DNA from: Triatoma infestans
Lineage: Eukaryota; Arthropoda; Insecta; Hemiptera; Reduviidae
NCBI GenBank assembly: GCA_011037195.1
Contig: JAAEAF010002768.1
Span: forward strand, 54,446-118,445
Direction: 5' to 3'
DNA length: 64,000 bases
Shown: positions 1-11,027 of the stretch, in pieces
Layout of the letters: every line of letters begins with the position of its first letter
Position numbering within the stretch: position 1 is the stretch's first letter
Translations under genes and position numbers: made by a program
Notes under the pieces: generated by a model
Databases searched by the model: none
The model's input: the letters and a program-made list of their open reading frames with translations, nothing else
Told to the model about the DNA's origin: nothing

Positions 1-120
1 GTGACTATGTCGAAAAATAGCTTACATATGTACTAATGTAACCAGGTAATTTTTTTGTTCAAATAAAAATTTTTGTAACCTACAAAAATTCAGTACACTA
101 CTTACTGGACATGCCTCGTA
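1..120 (+). mobile_element. mariner 3' end (transposase C-terminus plus terminal inverted repeat)
   Basis: The first 20 bases read in frame as the usual mariner C-terminal residues GDYVEK followed by a stop at 18-20. About 100 bp of AT-rich 3' UTR follow, then an inverted repeat ending ATGCCTCGTA at 120. The reverse complement of this end matches the 5' end of the mariner at 63277 (TACGAGGCATGTCC), so both belong to one family. A TA target dinucleotide follows at 121-122. The rest of the element lies upstream of the window. Confidence 0.85.
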
Positions 121-356
121 TATAGCTGCGCTAGCCCTACAAGGGTCAGTCTTTAGAACTTCATACTGCAGTTACAACGCGTCAGCAGCCAAGTACTACC
201 TTTCTCTTTACTCATGTAAATTTTTTCGCTACCTAATTTCTTTTTACGTGTAAAGTCCTGGCAGCTTTGTATCTCTATTTTATTATATAGCGTTCAGCAT
301 TCATTCTAGTTTATTTCTCAAAAATCCTTCCTCACTAATTTCTCTTCTTCTAAGGG
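121..356 (+). repeat. LTR-like repeat, copy 1 (3' portion, cut by the mariner)
   Basis: This stretch is about 75-80% similar by eye to 485-709 and to part of the solo LTR at 48534-48821. Shared blocks include GTTACAACGCGTCAGCA and TTTACGTG. The mariner before it is inserted at a TA that corresponds to the TATATATA stretch of copy 2, so the promoter-proximal half of this copy lies outside the window. Confidence 0.6.
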
Positions 357-709
357 TGATATAACAGAATCCGAAGAAAGCGATCATCTAAAGCAGAAAG
401 AGAGAGAGACACCCACACACATACACACACAAAATTGAGAATCTCACCCGCTACTTACGCCAGCCTAGAGTAGGAGGCTCTGTATATATACAGCTGTGCT
501 GGCGTTACAGGGGGGAGTCTTTAGAACAGTTTATACAGCAGTTACAACGCGTCAGCAACCAACTATTACTTTTCTTTACTAAGTCAAAATCTCTCACTAC
601 CTCATTTCTATTTACGTGTCTCTATTTTATTTTACAGTGTTCATCATTCATTCTAGCTTGTTTTTTTTTTTTAGAAACCCTTCCTCATTAATTTCTCTCT
701 TAATCCCAT
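357..709 (+). repeat. LTR-like repeat, copy 2 (TATA-containing)
   Basis: It starts TGATATAACAGAATCC directly after copy 1, which makes the two copies tandem. A GA-rich stretch, CA repeats, a TATATATAC box near 482-490 and a transcription-start-like region follow. It aligns over most of its length with the solo LTR at 48534-48821, which has clean target duplications; that is the reason for calling this an LTR. No retroviral-type coding sequence is attached. Confidence 0.55.
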
Positions 710-1350
710 TTTCTTTCATAGGTTTTAATAAAACCTATTAAAACAATTTAAAAATCCCAAATAATATTGTTAACATTAATTTGTACGCAAAGGCAAAATA
801 CATGGGATTATTAAATTAAGAGAGGTTGAATTGCTTAATTTAAATAAATACAGATTTGATGGGTGGAATATAACTGTGTTCTCTTTGTAAATTGGATGTT
901 GTAGAAGATACAATGTATTTCGTTGCTATTTGTTCCAATTTCATAATGAAATTAGAATTAAATATTTAACTTAGAATAAGATTAATACAATGAATTTATA
1001 GAATTATTAGATGGAGAAAGAATTGGCTGGATCTGACTGGTTAAATTTTGTAAAGAGGCCTAGCCTTTACAGGTTACAATTTGATTAGGGAATTGAATTA
1101 TTTACATGTCTAAAATCCTCTTAGTTAATAATTTAATATTTTCCCTAATATCATGTTTTGTTTTCATTTTGAAAATATAATAATTTTTTTGGCTTCATAA
1201 TAATGTCCAAGTATTATAAACTGATGTGGTACTTAAGAGGAAAATCAAAGTGCCTTTTCCCAGGGCATAACGCAAAAAAAAAATCAAGCATCCTAAAAAA
1301 AAAACAGTTTCACAGCATATCTGTATTACCTGTTTAGAAAATATACAAAA
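710..1350. other. AT-rich interval without recognisable gene
   Basis: Only AT-rich sequence with short A-runs is seen here. There is no coding trace or repeat family that recurs in the window. Confidence 0.5.
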
Positions 1351-2122
1351 CTAACTAAACCCGGCCACGCTTAGCTGTGGCTCAGTCTGATTTTAATTAT
1401 TAGGGTAGTAAATAGAAGTATGATAGTTAACATAGATTCAGCAAGAAAACACATCATTCAATTTAATACCTGCTTTGCGTTGCTGTGAACTGGAAGGAAA
1501 GAAAGGAAAAATGTTTTTAACTGAAAGAACGTTTTTAAGAGCTGAATGCGCTGTTCAATCTCCTTCCATCAACGTAGCAGCATTACCTGAAGAAGCAAGT
1601 GCTAACGCAGTATGGCCATATGAACGGATTTTAGCCAGGATTAAGGAAATTAAGAACGTTTTTCCAGTTACACCTGGAGCGTTCAAAAAGTAAATCCACC
1701 GGATTGGTTGGTCACAGCTTGTATGATGGTATCAAATGCTATCTTTTGTACTTCAAGGAGTTTCAGAAATTTTCTTGGGCGAATAGCTGTAAGTGATTTC
1801 TGGTGTATGATTGTTCTCTGAGCAGTTCCCTCTCGAATGTCGCATTGATCGACTTATTCGGTACTGTTACTCTCAATAGTGCCAACAGCTTGCCACACAT
1901 TGCAAGATCTAACATACTGAATGAAGATTAGCGCTTTATTGTATATTTCTTCTGTGAAGAAATCCAAGCCATGATTTTGCATTTCTTGACGTATTCTGTG
2001 CAGAATATCTTCGGCAGAGAGCGCGCCACCATTGCAATGCGTCTGAGTCTGTCTATTTCTGCCAACCTCGCGAACGCTCGGAGAAGTTCCCCGTACTCTT
2101 ATATAGAAATGTAACGTTTTGT
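1351..2122 (-). pseudogene. Helitron relic 1, 3' part (Rep/helicase remains)
   Basis: On the minus strand two decayed segments of a Helitron Rep-helicase protein can be read. Around 2060-1860 there is SAEDILHRIRQEM and IYNKALIFIQ. Around 1650-1530 there is a PIF1-type stretch with ALASSGNAATLMEGD and TAHSALK. Stops and frameshifts break the frame. The 3' end carries a hairpin-like GC-rich tail (CACAGCTAAGCGTGG, plus-strand 1362-1383), which is also present at the end of Helitron relic 2 at 20590-20616. The element continues on the far side of a retrotransposon insertion (3304-3396). In an intact Helitron the helicase unwinds DNA for rolling-circle transposition; this copy cannot make it. Confidence 0.8.
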
Positions 2123-3303
2123 CATGGAGATGCAGGCGGAAGTAGAGCCCCTTCATATGCGAAGGGAAGCGCTGGCAATGATCATGTATGAGAGACTAAA
2201 AAGAACAAACAATACGTACTGGAAGATATACCATCCAGCAACTAGTAGGCTGAAAACCCAAACTAACTTTGTGTCGAAGGTTGAAGACATATTAAGGAAG
2301 AGGGGCTTGACTGGTCTTAGCAGAGAAGAATTCCCCTTACCCTCATACCATCACTCAGTAACGTCTGTAACCTCCAGCCTGGATCTGATACAACCTGTTT
2401 CCAAGGAGCATACTTCACCCGAGGAGTTTAAAGCAATCACGATGGAGACCATTTTTCAACGATACCCATAGGAAGTATGGACACATGTGTATACGGATGG
2501 CTCGGCCGAGGCGCCGTTCAAAATGCTGGAGCAGGTGTTTATTGCAAGCACTTCCAGTTGTCTGCACCCGCGGGGCTGAGAGGGACTAACCACGGAGGGG
2601 AAATAAGGGCCATAGAGATGGCCCTTGAGCAACTGCAAGATAGAAATGATAAAAGAGCAGTTCTGTTGGTCGACTCCCAGGCAGCTATTTTATCGGTGAC
2701 GGGTCGGAATATAACCGACTGTTCAGCGGTGGTTCGGTGTCGCTCGCTTGTGGCAAACCTACAGAATCGTGGCACCGAGGTTGTTTTTCAGTGGGTCCCA
2801 GGGCATTGCGGAATCTATGGCAATGAACAAGCGGATAGGCTTGCCAAGCAAGGGACAAAGGAAGTACAACCAGATAACCCCCTTCCCTTAAGTGACATTA
2901 AAAGAATAATTAAGACCTCGATCCACAGGGACAGGATAAGGGAACAAAGAACAGTAGCGGAGGGCAAACATTGAGAAGTCCTCAGGGAGCCGCAAGGAGC
3001 GATTCCAGCAGATCTGCCTAGGGACCGGTTTGTGGCCTGCTTCCGCCTCCTTACAGGCCACGATTTTCTCCAAAAGCACCTCCACAGGATAGGGGTAGCT
3101 CAGAGCCCTGAGTGTACTCTGCGTGAAACAGGAGAGGAGATGACCTCTAACCACCTAGACTCATGTCCTGCACTAGAGGACCTACGTATATCTTTAACAG
3201 ACAAAGACGCCTACATTAGAAGGGCGTGTCTTTATTGGGCTGCTAGGACGCGTATGGCCGAAGCCGCCGACGTGCTAGCGTAAAAAAAAAAAAAAAAAAA
3301 AAA
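2123..3303 (+). pseudogene. 5'-truncated non-LTR retrotransposon with RNase H and poly-A tail
   Basis: Three frames in sequence give the C-terminal half of a LINE ORF2. First comes a linker (2124-2471). Then an RNase H domain begins YTDGSAE (2496-2516) and continues after a frameshift with the E motif GEIRAIEMALEQL, the D motif LLVDSQAAIL and the last motif WVPGHCGIYGNEQADRLAKQG. A stop at 2972-2974 is followed by a C-terminal domain with RFVACFRLLTGHDFL and a zinc-knuckle-like end. The A-run at 3282-3303 is the tail. The 7-bp sequence GTTTTGT at 2116-2122 is repeated at 3304-3310 as the target duplication. RNase H after the reverse transcriptase is known in the I, R1 and LOA groups; I cannot choose between them. 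It is dead: it has a stop at 2469-2471, a frameshift near 2510 and another stop at 2972. Confidence 0.88.
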
Positions 3304-3396
3304 GTTTTGTAAAAATTTCCAGTCAATCCATCAACTATTTTTCGACTTTTGCGGCCACAAACATACGGATGCTGAATTTATATATATATATGTAGA
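3304..3396 (-). mobile_element. Helitron relic 1, 5' end
   Basis: The minus strand starts TCTACATATATAT at 3396, fitting the TC start of Helitrons. It then runs through a segment that is nearly the same as the 5' end of Helitron relic 2 (19466-19560; shared CATCCGTATGTTTGTGGCCGC). It joins 2122 across the LINE insertion. Confidence 0.75.
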
Positions 3397-3965
3397 TTTA
3401 CAGAAAATCGTTGGAACTAAATTCAATAAAAATCACAAAAAAAAACTTTAAATAAAAAAAAATTCAGTAGTGCACTTCCGGTTCATAAATTTCGACCTAA
3501 ACTTTCATGTCAGATGCGTTTGGTGGTTACTAAAACGGAATATCGAATATGAGCTGTTTTGTTTTTAAGATTTTTGTTCACATTACATAGAGAAACGCAC
3601 ACACAAACATTCGTTAAAAACATTTTATTTTCATACTTAGAGCATTTGAAAATTAATTGACGAAATTCGACAAGATCGCATTACTTCCTGTTTCAGAGTA
3701 AGTAATAAGACAACCGCAGGAAATTCAAAACTTGATATTAACAACAAGAGATATGACATAAGGTGTTCTATCAATACCCGTCCACCGGAAGTGTAACTTC
3801 CTTTTTTTGCAATTTTCTAAAAAATAACCTAAAAGATTTTCTTTAATCATGACACACTAACTGTACTCATACATACGGATTGTGCACCTTCATTGAGACA
3901 ATTTCCTGGGTAGTTAGTTTGAGTGATGCTAAACGGAATATTAAGTTTGAATTTTCTGCGACATT
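3397..3965 (-). repeat. Family R relics
   Basis: This holds decayed minus-strand family R sequence (CTTCCGGTT, ACGGAATATC, a CACACA stretch, ATTACTTCCT). It is followed by a second fragment with CACCGGAAGT and GATTTTCTTTAA on the plus strand. Both are too diverged for exact limits. Confidence 0.55.
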
Positions 3966-3968
3966 TTT

Positions 3969-4983
3969 ACTTTTTCTTACTCCTTAATAAGAGGAAGTAT
4001 TGTAATCGTGTCAAATTTTCGATATCGAGTTTTCACCGGAAATATCCGTTTTGAGGTCCCCTGAGTCCAAAAAAGTGGTTTTTAGCAAATAGTCTGTGTG
4101 TGTGTGCGCGCGCACGCGCGCGTATAAATATGTGAATAGCACAGCACAAAAACGAACAACCGTAGAAAGTTGAAACTTGATATTCCGTTTAGGTATCACC
4201 ATGGCATCTGATAGTGGGTCATCTGTCAAAATTCTTCAACCGGAAGTACCACTTTACTTGTTGTTTTTTTTTACTTTTTTGCGATTTTCTCAAAAATGGC
4301 TCCGACGATTTTCTTTAAACTTGATATATCAACTACACATACAAAGAGCTAAACTTTTATTTGAAACATTTCTCTGGAAAAATTCATTTAAGGGCACTTC
4401 TGAGGGAGGGGTGGGGTTAAGTTTTTCATCTTGACTGCGATTTCAGTTTATTAGACAAATTCTGTCATCTAAATAATATTAATTAGAATTAATATTTTTG
4501 TTGAAATTCCGAGTTGATAGAACCGGAAGTGCATTTACTTTACCATTTACCAAATGATGTTTCCACTTTTTCGCGATTTTCTCAAACATGGCTCTGACGA
4601 TTTTTCTTTAAACTTGGGTATATCAACTACACATTCAAAGAGCTACAATTTTTTTTTTTTTGTTTTTTTTTTTATATAAGACATTTCTCTGGAAAAATTC
4701 ATTTAAGGGCACTTTTGAGGGAGTGGTGGGGTTACAGCTTTCTCTAAAGTGGTATCATAGTTGATTATACAAGTCTATCATCCAAACAAAATTAATTAGA
4801 AATAAATAGATGGCCAAAATTCCGAATTTTAAGAAATTTAGTAAACCGGAAGTGCGCGTTTACTGAACAGTTTTTTCAGTTTTCGACGAATTTCTTTATA
4901 TTTGGTACACAAACTATAATATTTGTCAATTATAATTTTGAGAACAGGAGTAAGAGAAAGTTGTGTGAGTGTTTCACACCAGA
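3969..4983 (+). mobile_element. Family R element, full length, two internal modules
   Basis: The 5' end is ACTTTTTCTTACTCC, then TAATAAGAGGAAG, preceded by TTTTT. The 3' end is GTGTGAGTGTTTCACAC CAGA followed by a T-run. Inside are a TG/CG microsatellite (4094-4122) and CCGGAAGT-type sites, each opening a module with a GATTTTCT..AAATGGCTC block, an AGCTACAA..TTT block and a GGTGGGGTTA block. It has no open reading frame of note. It is interpreted as a non-autonomous DNA transposon (see findings). Confidence 0.7.
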
Positions 4984-5302
4984 TTTTTTTTTTTGGTTTA
5001 CTTATTGTTACTCTGTAAGAAGAAGTATTGTGATGTGTCAAAATTTTGAAAGTGAGTTTCGAAAAATAGGGTATGTTTAAGTTTAACTTGCATAACTACA
5101 ACCGATATTTAAGTATCAGATAATTTTATTCAGCCGTTTTTATGTACTGTAATGGTTTGCTGTAAATTGGATGTAGAGAACATTGAATACAGAGGTCGTA
5201 ACGAACACTAAAACAGCTATAATGGATGTAAGAAGGGGAACGAATTTTTAGAGAAATAATGGAGGTTCGGTCATATAATAGAACTTTTTTTAAATTTCTA
5301 CC

Positions 5303-5333
5303 GAAGTTTCGGCAAATTTATTGCCTTCTTCAG
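5303..5333 (-). ncRNA. Hammerhead ribozyme-like motif (stem III altered)
   Basis: Reading the minus strand: CTGAAGA, stem II GGCAA/TTGCC, GAAA, then CTTC. The twin at 5626 has CGTC, so the self-complementary ACGU of stem III is lost here. It is probably inactive. Confidence 0.5.
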
Positions 5334-5625
5334 GGTCTGTACAAAGGTTTTAATACAAAAAAAAAAAAAAAAAGAAAAGTAGAAACACCATAAAATATGA
5401 ACTTAAAATAAATATTTTCAAAATAATTTTTTTTTTAAATAAACTATATAAATAAACTAAATAGTAAGTATGATATATATAGCACATTTAAATTTATTTT
5501 AAACTATTGTAGAACAGATCAATATTATTTATACAGTTTATTTAAAAAAAAAATTATTTTAAGTTCATATTTTATGTTGTTTCTATTTTTTTTTTTTTAT
5601 TCGTATTAAAACCTTTGTACAGACC

Positions 5626-5656
5626 CTGAAGAAGGCAATAAATTTGCCGAAACGTC
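5626..5656 (+). ncRNA. Minimal hammerhead ribozyme motif, PLE type
   Basis: CTGAAGA (5626-5632) is followed by stem II GGCAA/TTGCC, GAAA (5649-5652) and CGTC. Stem III can form only between two copies through ACGU. Stem I pairs ACC before the core with GGT after the cleavage site. All invariant core positions are kept. Confidence 0.65.
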
Positions 5657-5895
5657 GGTAGAAAATTAAAAAGAGTTCTATTATATGACCGAACCTCCAT
5701 TATTTCTCTAAAAATTCGTTCCCCTTCTTACATCCATTATAGCTGTCCATTATAATTTTATTCAGCCGTTTTTATGTACTGTAATGGTTTGCTGTAAATT
5801 GGATGTAGACAACATTGAATGCAGCGGTCATAACGAACACCAAAACAACTATAATGGATGTGAGAAGAAGAGAGAATGGATTTTTAGAGAAATAA

Positions 5896-6440
5896 ACTAG
5901 ATAATATGCTGAACACTGTGTAAAGAATAGAACACACCAACTGCAAGGACTTTACAGTTAAGTGAAGTTAGGTAGCAAGAGAAATATAAAGAGATAGACT
6001 GGCTGAGTGATGAGAAAGTAGTAGATGAGAAGGTTACTGACTGGATGTAAACTGTCCAATACTGAGCTGTGTCGCTCTGTTTATATGAATCGAACTGCCC
6101 TCTTTCCTAGTCTAGCTTAGGTGGGAGTAATTAACTTTTGATTCTTTTAATGTCTGCTTCTTCGCACTTTGAATCCTATGAATCTTTAATGATTTGGATC
6201 TCATTACACGTACAATACAAAATAAAATTAACTTTATAGTCACTGAAACAGTTATAAACCACACAAATCGCAACTCAACACTGCCATAAATCTAGAGACT
6301 CATAATCTAGATCTAGACTATAACTTCATAGATTCTCAAACAGTTATAATAATACATGAAACTCACTCAAGAAACATTACATCCCGTTATAAATTTCGGG
6401 TTAAATAAAAATAAGTCTTACCTAGTTCATGAAATAAGTC
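5896..6440. other. AT-rich interval, no gene seen
   Basis: No coding trace or recurring repeat was recognised. Confidence 0.45.
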
Positions 6441-6448
6441 CTATGCTA

Positions 6449-7330
6449 CCAAGTTCATGAACTCTAAAAGACATAATGATCTTCTACCTGAATAGTCCTT
6501 TTGCTAGGGAAAGTTACATTTTGTAAAAACTCTCACGACCCATTGACTCGTAACTAAATAATTAAATAAACAATAAATTAGAATAAAGAGTATTTTAGAG
6601 TATTAGAGTATTAAAGAGTATTAGAGTATTTTAAAAATACACCTCAGTTAGTGTGAAACTAAGTCTCTGTACGAGTCTGTGTTGGCACACTATCTGAAAA
6701 ACGCATCCTGAAGATGGGCGAACGCCCGAAACCGGTCGATGACCACAAAATGAAGCAGGCTACCACGGAAAATGTCTCTGATGAATTAGAATAAAGATAG
6801 ACTATTGCAGTACTATTGTAAACTGACACGTAAGCAATGCCTAATCTCAATAATGAAGCGACCTCGGAAATGAATTGGTTGTTAGATAATTTGACTATAT
6901 ATTAATGTGTAGAATCAGAATTGCTATTTACAACATCTCTATTTATCTAATAGCTGTAGCCAACTAATACTGTAGAAAACTTACAAAATAAATAGAAGAT
7001 AGTAACCAATAATTTGGGACAAATCCCAATAACAATTGAAATCTCAGAAAACAATTTTTTTCAAAAAAATGTGATACGTGATAACGAAACTATTGTAACA
7101 GTTTGGATAATAATGTATTTCTGAAATTTCCAATTGCTTCTTCCCGTATTAAAAATAAAATTATTTATCAAGACACAGGGCTTATTTATGTGATGGGTGC
7201 CAGAAATATATAAAAATGTATTTAATTTGAAATTATCAAATTATGAACAAAATGTAACTTTCCCTAGCAAAAGGACTATTCAGGTAGAAGACTATTATGT
7301 CTTTTAGAGTTCATGAACTTGATAGCATTG
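6449..7330. repeat. Inverted repeat flanking a PLE unit
   Basis: About 80 bp at 6449-6528 (with CTTCTACCTGAATAGTCC) recurs inverted at 7252-7330. Between the arms lies a PLE pLTR-like unit (6640-6785), with the sequence GTGTGAAACTAAGTCTCTG, a ribozyme motif and the block ACCACAAAATGAAGCAGGC, shared with units at 16500, 15950, 24000, 28640, 29640 and 50750. Confidence 0.6.
6708..6737 (+). ncRNA. Minimal hammerhead ribozyme motif, PLE type
   Basis: CTGAAGA, stem II GGGCG-AA-CGCCC, GAAA, then CCGGTC, where ACCGGU is self-complementary. Stem I pairs CATC just before the core with GATG just after the GUC cleavage site. All core positions are intact. Confidence 0.72.
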
Positions 7331-7690
7331 TCTACCCCTTTTTCTCACAGGGGAAGATTTGAACGAACAATTAGAGGACATTCCTTCAAGACAGTCTGAG
7401 CCAGACATTTCACCAGAACACTTCTGGACTGTGCCAGTTATAAGTTAAAACATAAAAAGTTTATTCCAACTAATTTCAGTATACTTATAAGCATATTATT
7501 GTGATGTGGTAAAGATTAAATTCTTTTAAAGAATAATATATTTATTTTAAAAACAGAGGTGCCCTCTTGATTATTACTAATACTTCTCTCTTAATCATAT
7601 ATACTTACAAGCCCTTTATTAAACCGCTAGTGCTACACAAGCTACCACTATACTACAACACATCACTCCAATAACATTTCATAAGTCACT
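7170..7690 (+). repeat. Repeat X, copy 1 (possible PLE body sequence)
   Basis: This stretch is similar to 29745-30290 (shared AAGACAGTCTGA, CCAGAACACTT, TACTTCTCTCTTAA, ACAAGCCCTTTA). A short frame reads EDLNEQLEDIPSRQSEPD before a stop. I do not recognise the protein. Both copies lie within about 0.5 kb downstream of a PLE ribozyme unit, so X may be part of that element. Confidence 0.45.
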
Positions 7691-7839
7691 TTAACATTTG
7701 ATTTTAAATATTCTTCAAAATATGATATTATTTATTTATACATGAACATCTACGAATTTTTAATCGTAAATTATAATCAATCCATTTTGTTATTAAAACC
7801 CATACACACATACTATTTTTTTTAATGTCCCGCATACAA

Positions 7840-8035
7840 TCAACAAGTGTGATGCGTGACAGAAACTTTAAATTGAGATATCAAATCTTTAAACGAATTG
7901 ATAAGCCTTGCACTGACAATAAATGGGTGATAATCCGAAACCAGCCAGGAACAAGCAAAATAAGCATACTAAGGTAGATAAAATCTCAGAAGTTATCCAT
8001 CAATGCGAATCGATCCACATACTCTTATGAAAAAG
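7840..8035 (+). repeat. Diverged PLE-type unit with decayed ribozyme
   Basis: It follows the pattern of the units at 29280 and 62260 (CAACAAGTGTGA, TCCGAAACCAG, GGAACAAG), but the ribozyme core at 7913-7945 has lost invariant bases (CTGACAA, CCAGCC). Confidence 0.5.
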
Positions 8036-8039
8036 TTTT

Positions 8040-8542
8040 CAAGAACAGAAAACTCAAAAACCAATTTTAAAACGCCACATTTCCGGTTAACTGATTTTCT
8101 TTAAATGCGATGCTTTTAATCTACTTTAATATAAGTGTTTGAAAAACTTACAGCCGAGGTAAGCTTTAAAAATAAATTTCCTTGGAGAAATAACTCAAAT
8201 ATAAGTGATAGGCATTGATAGATTTAAGAAATATTATCATACTATATTATCATACCAAGTTTAAGGAAAATCATTGTACTCGATTTTAGACAAAATACCG
8301 ATAACATGAAAAAAAAAAAAATCAGTTAATGAATCTTTGAAATACCTGAAAGAAATATTCATTTGGAGCTACCAATGAGATTTCTTAATTTACTCATATA
8401 GATACAGCCAATAGATAATCCGGGACGACCACTGTAAGTATTTTTTTTTCCAAACTTAGAGGACCTCATACACACACACACACACACACACACATACATA
8501 TATACGAAAACTCAATTTCGAATATTTAACACGATTGCAATA
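8040..8542 (-). repeat. Family R relic interrupted by a solo LTR
   Basis: Minus-orientation R sequence with TTTCCGGTTAACTGA, a (CA)16 microsatellite at 8467-8493 and CGAATATTTAACACGATTGCAATA, given here in parts because of length. The R terminus is cut off by the LTR that begins at 8547. Confidence 0.55.
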
Positions 8543-8546
8543 ATAT

Positions 8547-8943
8547 TGTAACGTTTTTTTTTCCTCTGAACTAGCTACTACAACTAGTTCTAAGTGGGTT
8601 CGTTTAGATAAAAATACTCTAAAATTCAATAAGACAAACACCAATTTATTGTTTTACACAATAAATTACAAATACAACACTTAATAATAATTAATTCACA
8701 GTTTAAACCAACAAAAGTTCACTTTTTACACATTTTTCACGAATGCACACTTCGTTTGTGACAAGAATCTCTCTAAACTCTCTGTGGTCCCACTATTTAT
8801 ACCGGTGGAGAAGGGTCTAGGAAGGTTATAGTATAGATTGTTCTAGAAAGGGCTAGAGTGCGCCACCAGCGCTTCCTAGCGGCCACTAGGAGGACTTGAG
8901 GTAACTGCTTTCTCACCTAGATGGCATCAGTGGCTGCGTTACA
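8547..8943 (-). mobile_element. Solo LTR (Gypsy-like)
   Basis: On the plus strand the block starts TGTAACG and ends GCGTTACA, an inverted TGTAAC..GTTACA pair. It is flanked by the 4-bp duplication ATAT (8543-8546 and 8944-8947). On the minus strand it has LTR architecture: a GC-richer start, TATAAATAG (complement near 8795-8805), then downstream AATAAA (near 8650-8665). A 4-bp duplication and TG..CA ends fit Gypsy-type integration. The internal region is gone, as expected after LTR-LTR recombination. Confidence 0.85.
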
Positions 8944-8947
8944 ATAT

Positions 8948-10140
8948 TTTCAGCTACAATAGCCAGAAAAAAAATAAATCAAGCCGTCATGATAATATCA
9001 TGATTTCCATATGTAATTCAAAAAAGTTCACTTTTATTACATTTTAGCAGTAAGCAAGGGAAAAAATACAAAATTTCAATCAAAAGCAAAAATGAAGGAC
9101 AAGACAAACAGTTTATGTTTGAAATAAAAACAGAAGGTAATAAATAAATAAATAAACAAAATATACAGGACTCATAAAATGTATTTACTAAGAGAAAAAG
9201 TAAATTTAATAAAGGACAAAATAAATAGAAAATATATTATATTTAAAAAAAATATATATATATGCACTTTAGTACTTTTATAAGAAATATAGTATTTGCT
9301 CAAATAAATGAATCCCTTATGTTGTTTATCCACAGCTCGCTACTTTTTCACAATTTGCAAGGTCAGACATTAAAAATTTTACAAATTCTATTTCCAGTAG
9401 ATATAAGAAAATTTGTTATGTTCGACTTAAACTTCTAAAAATTGGATATTCACAGAAAATAGCTGCACTGGGTTCGAAATAATGGTTTTTCAGAAAGTAA
9501 TCTAAATGTGTCCATGTGTATTGAATGGAATAGCTTCAAAAAAAAAAGTCTTTAAAATTCCAAAGTTACAATGTTTAATTTGGCTGGCCTTAAAAAAAAA
9601 TTAAATAAAAAAAAAATGTAGTAGGATTTACGTGTATAATTGAGAGGATTTGTGGGGAGCGCTTTCTTTCAAAAACTAACAGCCTGCGCAGTTTAAATTT
9701 AAACCTAAGTAGAAAGACACCCAAAACTTATCCTACAATCAACTTTTTTGAAATAAATGTTTGTAATAAAAGTTTAAGTTATATAGTTAAGTGTTAGAAC
9801 CATACATTATGCTAATGCACTCATAAAAAAAAAATAAATAAAAAATCATGTTTCCATAGAAAACGAGCCATGATCCATGTTTCATGATTTTATGTTTCAA
9901 ATAAAAGTTAAAGGCATTTATGTTTTACTAGATAGCATAGGCAATTTAAATTACATGGTAGGAGCTCAACTCATCCTAGGAACATCACAAAAAAATCATT
10001 CATTTAAGTGGCACTCCCAATGGATGGATCTTAATTTTCGTGTGTTCAGCTGCGATGGACGAAATTAAATGTGTCTTCTTTTCAGTGCAATCTTAATTTT
10101 GCAAAATGGACTAAAAAGGGAATCATCGCATTGCGACCTG
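8948..10140. other. AT-rich interval, no gene seen
   Basis: A- and T-runs and short ORFs of about 60 codons without family resemblance. Nothing is supported. Confidence 0.45.
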
Positions 10141-10144
10141 AAAG

Positions 10145-10560
10145 ATCTATCGTGCCCCCCCCCCCCGGAGGCTTCTCCAGTGCACTACCGGCCTCCAAGC
10201 AGTGTTCTTTAGCGATAGACAACACTGCCCATTACCGTACAGTGAGTTGTAGAGGCTCCTAGGAAGAGAAAATCTAAGGGCAGCATGCTGGATTCTAACC
10301 CGAGACCTCCGAGTTGCTAGTCCAGCGCGCTACCACTGAGTTAATCTCTTCCTTCCCCCTTGGCTTACGCCAATTAACTAGGGACGCAGTCCCTAGTTAG
10401 TCTACTGTGTTTGTCCTTGTCTGTAAAGTGTGGAGTGTATGTAGTTTAAGTGTACTGTGTACTGTTCTGACGAAGTGCATGGAGTACTGAGCTGTGGTGA
10501 ACCGCGGGGACGCTACTTCCAAAGTAACTGCACGCAACAGATACTCTTTGCGGGCAATGG
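10145..10560 (-). mobile_element. tRNA-derived SINE, family 1
   Basis: The minus strand holds a tRNA-like head with an A-box-like AACTCAGTGGTAGCGCG and a B-box-like GGGTTAGAATCC. A body follows (CTGTACGGTAATGGGCAG, CACTGCTTGGAGGCCGG). About 200 bp upstream of the tRNA-like part are also shared with the copy at 48240-48965, so the unit is longer than a simple SINE. It ends at a C-run (10147-10158 on the plus strand). Confidence 0.75.
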
Positions 10561-11027
10561 ACTAGATAACAATGTTTCCTCTTTATAAGTAGAAAAGTAC
10601 ATTGATTGAACACTGATAGGACTGATAGAACCAGAGCACTTCAAGGATTTTCCATGTCTTGGTAGCTGAGTAGAAATTACAGACTAATCTGGCAAAGTGT
10701 TGGTGAAGGTGATATATTCTTGAAGAGCTACAATGTACAAGAAGACTACATTGTGTGTTCAAGACCAGATTGTGTGTTCAAGACTGATTGTTTAATTCTA
10801 GCTAGCCCTTATCTATACTTGTAGTAAACTTTCCCTACTTCTCAATGATTCTACCATTTTGTTTGAACTTGCAATCTTCTCTAAAAAAGTTTAAGCTATA
10901 TTATGGAAACGTTTTTTGAGACAAATTCTTTTAAAGACTCAAGTCCTTCTAGTGTTGTGTTCATGAATTATATGGTTATTATCTCCATAATATTCTAATT
11001 AATTATATATATTACGGAATTAAATAT

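Larger units (their letters stand above)
5117..5895. mobile_element. PLE-type foldback unit with flanking direct repeats
   Basis: Two inverted arms (about 5216-5360 and 5605-5750) match almost base for base. The block starting TTTTATTCAGCCGTTTTTAT occurs as a direct repeat at 5127-5255 and 5757-5895. Each arm holds a hammerhead-like motif, one on each strand. Direct repeats combined with inverted units are typical of Penelope-like element termini (pLTRs). No coding remains are seen. Confidence 0.55.

Noticed and set aside
1475..1693. 72-codon plus-strand ORF
   Set aside because: It is antisense to the readable Helitron helicase piece on the minus strand.
2539..3154. Minus-strand ORFs of 78 and 88 codons
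   Set aside because: Antisense shadows of the LINE RNase H region.
7913..7945. Hammerhead motif
   Set aside because: Core reads CUGACAA and stem III CCAGCC; invariant bases are lost, so it is recorded only as a decayed relative.
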